Of a stretch of 7,098 nt of DNA, positions 5,730-7,098 are shown one piece after another. A program made the position numbers and the translations under genes. The stretch is from Acidimicrobiaceae bacterium (GTDB lineage: Bacteria > Actinomycetota > Acidimicrobiia > Acidimicrobiales > RAAP-2), in assembly GCA_003164275.1 (NCBI GenBank), contig PLSY01000336.1, positions 1 through 7,098 on the forward strand. Direction: 5' to 3'. Position 1 is the stretch's first letter. Each line of letters starts with the position of its first letter. Under the pieces are notes generated by a model. It was not told the origin of the DNA and did not search any database. It saw nothing but the letters and a program-made list of their open reading frames with translations.

Positions 5730-6260
5730 GTGAGTGACCTGGATGACGCCGGACCTGAGATCGGCGAGGATCTGGCCGAGGTCAGTCCTGAGCGTCGTTG
5801 GAGGGGCCGGGGAATGGCCTGGGCGTATACGGCGGCGAGCCTCGTCATGCTCCCGTGGATCGTCTACCTGGCCGTCACGTTGCCCAAGCGCGACCTCGAC
5901 CTCCACTACCGGGCGGCCTGGGTGGGCTTCGACTGCCTCTTGGCCTTTACCATCATCCGCACGGCCTACATGGCCTTCCGGGTCGACCAGCGTGTGCAGT
6001 TCGCCGCCACGGCCACCGCCACACTGCTGATCGTCGACGCCTGGTTTGACATCACGACATCGGGTAGCCGGTCCCAGTTCATCGAGGCCCTGATCCTGGC
6101 GGCCTTCATCGAGATCCCGGCCGCCCTGTTCTCCATGTACCTGGCTCGCCAGGTCAATCACGAGATTCTCGCCCTCGCTCACCTGGAAGGGGCCCGTGCC
6201 GAGGCGAGTGCCGAGCGCAAGTGGTGGCGGAGGAACGGCACGGGCCCCTTCGGCCAGTAG
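5730..6260 (+). CDS. Conserved-type four-helix membrane protein, function unknown
   Basis: A 176-residue protein. An acidic N-terminal tail (residues 1-20) is followed by a basic stretch (RRWRGRG) and four hydrophobic segments: about 29-51, 64-83, 90-108 and 117-139. The C-terminus is a charged cytoplasmic-looking tail rich in Arg and Lys. The stretches 'PWIVYLAVTLP', 'AWVGFD', 'TATLLIVDAWFD' and 'IEIPAAL' form a pattern I recognise from uncharacterised actinobacterial membrane proteins; the acidic D103-A-W-F-D107 within the third segment and D68 in the second are notable in helices. No enzymatic motif is identified. The GTG start is supported by a -10 element 6 bases before it and no other good start nearby. 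It follows ppk1 by 70 bases in the same direction and converges, with a 14-base gap, on the aldo/keto reductase gene. No functional link to ppk1 can be drawn from the sequence. Confidence 0.75.
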   Translation: MSDLDDAGPEIGEDLAEVSPERRWRGRGMAWAYTAASLVMLPWIVYLAVTLPKRDLDLHYRAAWVGFDCLLAFTIIRTAYMAFRVDQRVQFAATATATLLIVDAWFDITTSGSRSQFIEALILAAFIEIPAALFSMYLARQVNHEILALAHLEGARAEASAERKWWRRNGTGPFGQ

Positions 6261-6274
6261 CGCTCCGGTTCGGC

Positions 6275-7096
6275 TCAGCCGACGATCTTGGCGATTCGGT
6301 CCAAGACGTCGGTGTCCAGCCTGGGTATGACCTCCAACGCGGCAAGGTTCTCGTGGACCTGGCTGACCCGGCTGGCCCCGGTGATCACTGTTGACACGTG
6401 GGGGTTCTTGGCGCACCAGGCGATGGACAGCTGGGCGAGCGAGCAGCCCAGATCGTCGGCCACGGACTGGAGCGATCGGACCTTGGCGTTGCGGTCGGCG
6501 TCGGTGAGCAGGTTGGCAAGCCACTCATAGCCGGGCAGTGTGGCCCGGGAGCCGTCGGGGACCCCGTCCAGATACTTGCCGGTCAGGAGGCCCGAGCTCA
6601 GCGGGCTCCAGGTGGTCAGCCCGAGGCCGATGCTGTCGTAGAGGGGGGCGTACTCCTGCTCCACCCGGTCGCGCCACAACAGGTTGTACTGCGGCTGTTC
6701 GACGACCGGCTTGTGCAGATGGTGGCGGTCGGCGATGTCCCACGCCTCCCTGATCGACTCGGCCGACCACTCCGACGTCCCCCAGTACAGGGCCTTGCCT
6801 GCCGTTATCAGGTCCGACATGGCCCACACGGTCTCTTCGATCGGGGTCTCGGGGTCGGGACGGTGGCAGTAGACGAGGTCGACGAAGTCGAGCCCGAACC
6901 GCTCGAGCGAGCCGTCCAGGGCCTGCAGGAGGTACTTGCGGTTCAGGGTGTTCTCCATATTGACCACACCCTTGTTCAGCCCCCAGAACAGCTTGGTGGA
7001 GATCACGTAGCTGTGCCGAGGCCATCCCAACGTGGCGATGGCCTCGCCCATGATCCGCTCGGACTCACCACCGGAGTACGCCTCGGCGTTGTCGAA
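6275..7096 (-). CDS. Aldo/keto reductase, Kv-beta-like (5' partial)
   Basis: The C-terminal 273 residues of an NADPH-dependent aldo/keto reductase; the N-terminus lies right of the window, and the frame runs off the edge. Catalytic tetrad residues are visible: Asp and Tyr in '[13 protein letters not shown]' (Tyr at 7078-7076), Lys in 'VISTKLFWG' (6994-6992) and His in '[11 protein letters not shown]' (6865-6863). '[24 protein letters not shown]', '[16 protein letters not shown]', 'PQYNLLWRD', '[15 protein letters not shown]' and '[20 protein letters not shown]' follow the order of potassium-channel beta-subunit-like reductases (AKR6 type). The last two contribute to NADP binding. Channel beta subunits have Asn where this has His, so an active reductase of small aldehydes or ketones is more likely than a channel partner. 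It should be cytoplasmic and about 320-330 residues when complete. It ends convergently, 14 bases from the membrane-protein gene. Confidence 0.93.
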   Translation of the reverse strand, partial: FDNAEAYSGGESERIMGEAIATLGWPRHSYVISTKLFWGLNKGVVNMENTLNRKYLLQALDGSLERFGLDFVDLVYCHRPDPETPIEETVWAMSDLITAGKALYWGTSEWSAESIREAWDIADRHHLHKPVVEQPQYNLLWRDRVEQEYAPLYDSIGLGLTTWSPLSSGLLTGKYLDGVPDGSRATLPGYEWLANLLTDADRNAKVRSLQSVADDLGCSLAQLSIAWCAKNPHVSTVITGASRVSQVHENLAALEVIPRLDTDVLDRIAKIVG

Positions 7097-7098
7097 GA

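Noticed and set aside
5649..6524. A 291-residue minus-strand open frame spanning the membrane-protein gene and the end of the aldo/keto reductase gene
   Set aside because: It is antisense or out of frame to two supported genes and shows no family motif.

Overview
The window is high-GC DNA of actinobacterial type. An F420-type NADP oxidoreductase, GTG starts, a minus-strand tRNA-Ala with no encoded CCA, two apparently leaderless genes and a terminator hairpin without a U-tract all fit. Lineage within the Actinomycetota (Acidimicrobiia-like or another non-model group) is a guess from protein flavour, not shown. Both ends cut through genes. No CRISPR array, transposase, integrase or rRNA is visible.

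Layout, left to right. (1) 3-503 (+): C-terminal part of an F420-dependent NADP reductase-like protein. (2) 684-781 (-): tRNA-Ala(TGC) with a short hairpin/U-tract terminator just after it. (3) 782-1183: about 400 bases with no convincing gene. (4) 1184-2008 (+): ArdC-like N-terminal domain joined to a HELVH zinc-metallopeptidase domain, a type common on mobile elements. (5) 2170-2807 (+): a two-gene operon of a cysteine-free carboxymuconolactone-decarboxylase-like protein and a small SHOCT protein, preceded by an 11-bp tandem repeat. (6) 2817-2858: a perfect 15-bp hairpin between convergent genes. (7) 2871-3365 (-) and 3539-5659 (+): inorganic pyrophosphatase and polyphosphate kinase 1, divergently transcribed from a 173-bp gap. 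(8) 5730-6260 (+): a four-helix membrane protein of unknown function. (9) 6275-7096 (-): a Kv-beta-like aldo/keto reductase, cut at its N-terminus by the window end.

The clearest functional unit is ppa/ppk1, both acting in phosphate-anhydride metabolism: Ppa hydrolyses pyrophosphate and Ppk1 reversibly polymerises the ATP gamma-phosphate into polyphosphate. The most unusual points are an Arg in PPK1 where the conserved ATP-contacting Asn (Asn45 in E. coli) is expected, two genes whose -10 element lies exactly 6 nt before the start codon (leaderless transcripts), and the ArdC/metallopeptidase gene beside a tRNA. I do not see a clear new multi-gene system; most of the window looks like ordinary chromosome with one possibly transferred gene.
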